Of a stretch of DNA of 64,000 bases, positions 63,891 to 64,000 are shown piece by piece (the first letter of the stretch is position 1; every line of letters starts with the position of its first letter). A program made the translations under genes and the position numbers. The stretch lies in assembly GCA_046327755.1 (NCBI GenBank), contig JAXLXW010000017.1, positions 1-64,000 on the forward strand, in the 5' to 3' direction. Source of the stretch: SCN-70-22 sp046327755. GTDB taxonomy: Bacteria > Gemmatimonadota > Gemmatimonadetes > Gemmatimonadales > Gemmatimonadaceae. The notes beneath the pieces are model-generated. The model ran no database searches. It was given only the letters and a program-made list of their open reading frames with translations, and was not told where the DNA came from.

Positions 63891-64000
63891 CTACTTGTAG
63901 AGCCAGTACGGCTTCGTCTTCGCCTCGAACTCCTTCGCCTCCCGCTCGAAGACGGGGAGGAGCGCCTCGATCCCCCCTTCCTTCTCCACCGCCTCGCGCA
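63891..64000 (-). CDS. C-terminal end of an unidentified gene (truncated by the window)
   Basis: The last 36 residues of a protein end TKPYWLYK before a TAG. The visible part is charged and helical (GGIEALLPVFEREAKEFEAK). The start lies beyond the window. No family can be assigned from so little sequence. Confidence 0.6.
   Translation of the reverse strand, partial: REAVEKEGGIEALLPVFEREAKEFEAKTKPYWLYK

Overview
The window is 64 kb of dense, high-GC (about 70% by eye) bacterial chromosome. It carries no rRNA, tRNA, phage or conjugation genes that I can recognise. The gene content points to a free-living Gram-negative bacterium, most likely a Gemmatimonadota and less likely an Acidobacteriota. 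Supporting signs are PadR regulators paired with about 900-residue ADOP-type permeases, a carboxypeptidase-like/TonB-type outer-membrane protein, tandem GMC oxidoreductases with a Tat-exported subunit 3, a DUF305 and LVIVD lipoprotein pair, and a glycogen cluster that uses GH57 enzymes. The taxon is an inference, because no marker gene is present.

Layout. 0-7.5 kb: outer-membrane receptor, DUF305 lipoprotein and LVIVD lipoprotein (+). 7.5-13 kb: methyltransferase and GIY-YIG pair (-), then ridA coupled to a 1010-aa kinase/M23/class III PLP-enzyme fusion (+), then a GxxExxY nuclease gene (-) bracketed by perfect 16-bp inverted repeats. 13-17.5 kb: GMC-GMC-subunit 3 operon (-). 17.7-20.3 kb: two ATP-grasp ligases (-). 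20.5-23.7 kb: PadR and ADOP permease (-) with an operator-like palindrome. 23.7-32.5 kb: serine acetyltransferase downstream of a glycogen operon, glgP-glgA-GH57 branching enzyme-GH57/DUF3536 (-). 32.6-36.2 kb: DUF485-actP symporter and an HD-GYP protein (-). 36.4-38.3 kb: a second type of GMC dehydrogenase with a small partner (+). 38.5-55.8 kb: many small genes. They include an exported heptad-repeat protein, an alanyl-tRNA editing protein, a lysine-rich AP2-like DNA-binding candidate, a DUF411 copper protein linked to creatininase-like and arginase-like hydrolases, and an M3 peptidase. 56-64 kb: an EAL/HDOD protein, two MacB-like permeases, a second PadR/ADOP pair and an NAD(P)-binding protein; a truncated gene runs off the end.

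The most striking layer is the DNA between genes. At least four dispersed repeat families (A to D) recur in intergenic regions: long CGGAGG hairpins (A), CTTCGCGTGAGA hairpins (B), 8-bp CTCGTCTT arrays (C) and 7-bp GAGACGG arrays (D). Two further local arrays are a 12-bp repeat before the alanyl-tRNA editing gene and about 13 copies of GCCTGAC near 45.8 kb. Family B also forms the inverted ends around the GxxExxY nuclease gene, which suggests a nuclease plus non-autonomous hairpin system. In two genes (GxxExxY and epsC) the 3' end of the reading frame runs into repeat DNA. The heptamer GTTAGGC is scattered over both strands at least 30 times. It is the context of many of the TTA leucine codons and of several stop codons.

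Most long open frames opposite or overlapping the genes above are GC-bias shadows and are not annotated. Starts were moved inward where a signal peptide, a ribosome binding site or an ATGA overlap justified it.
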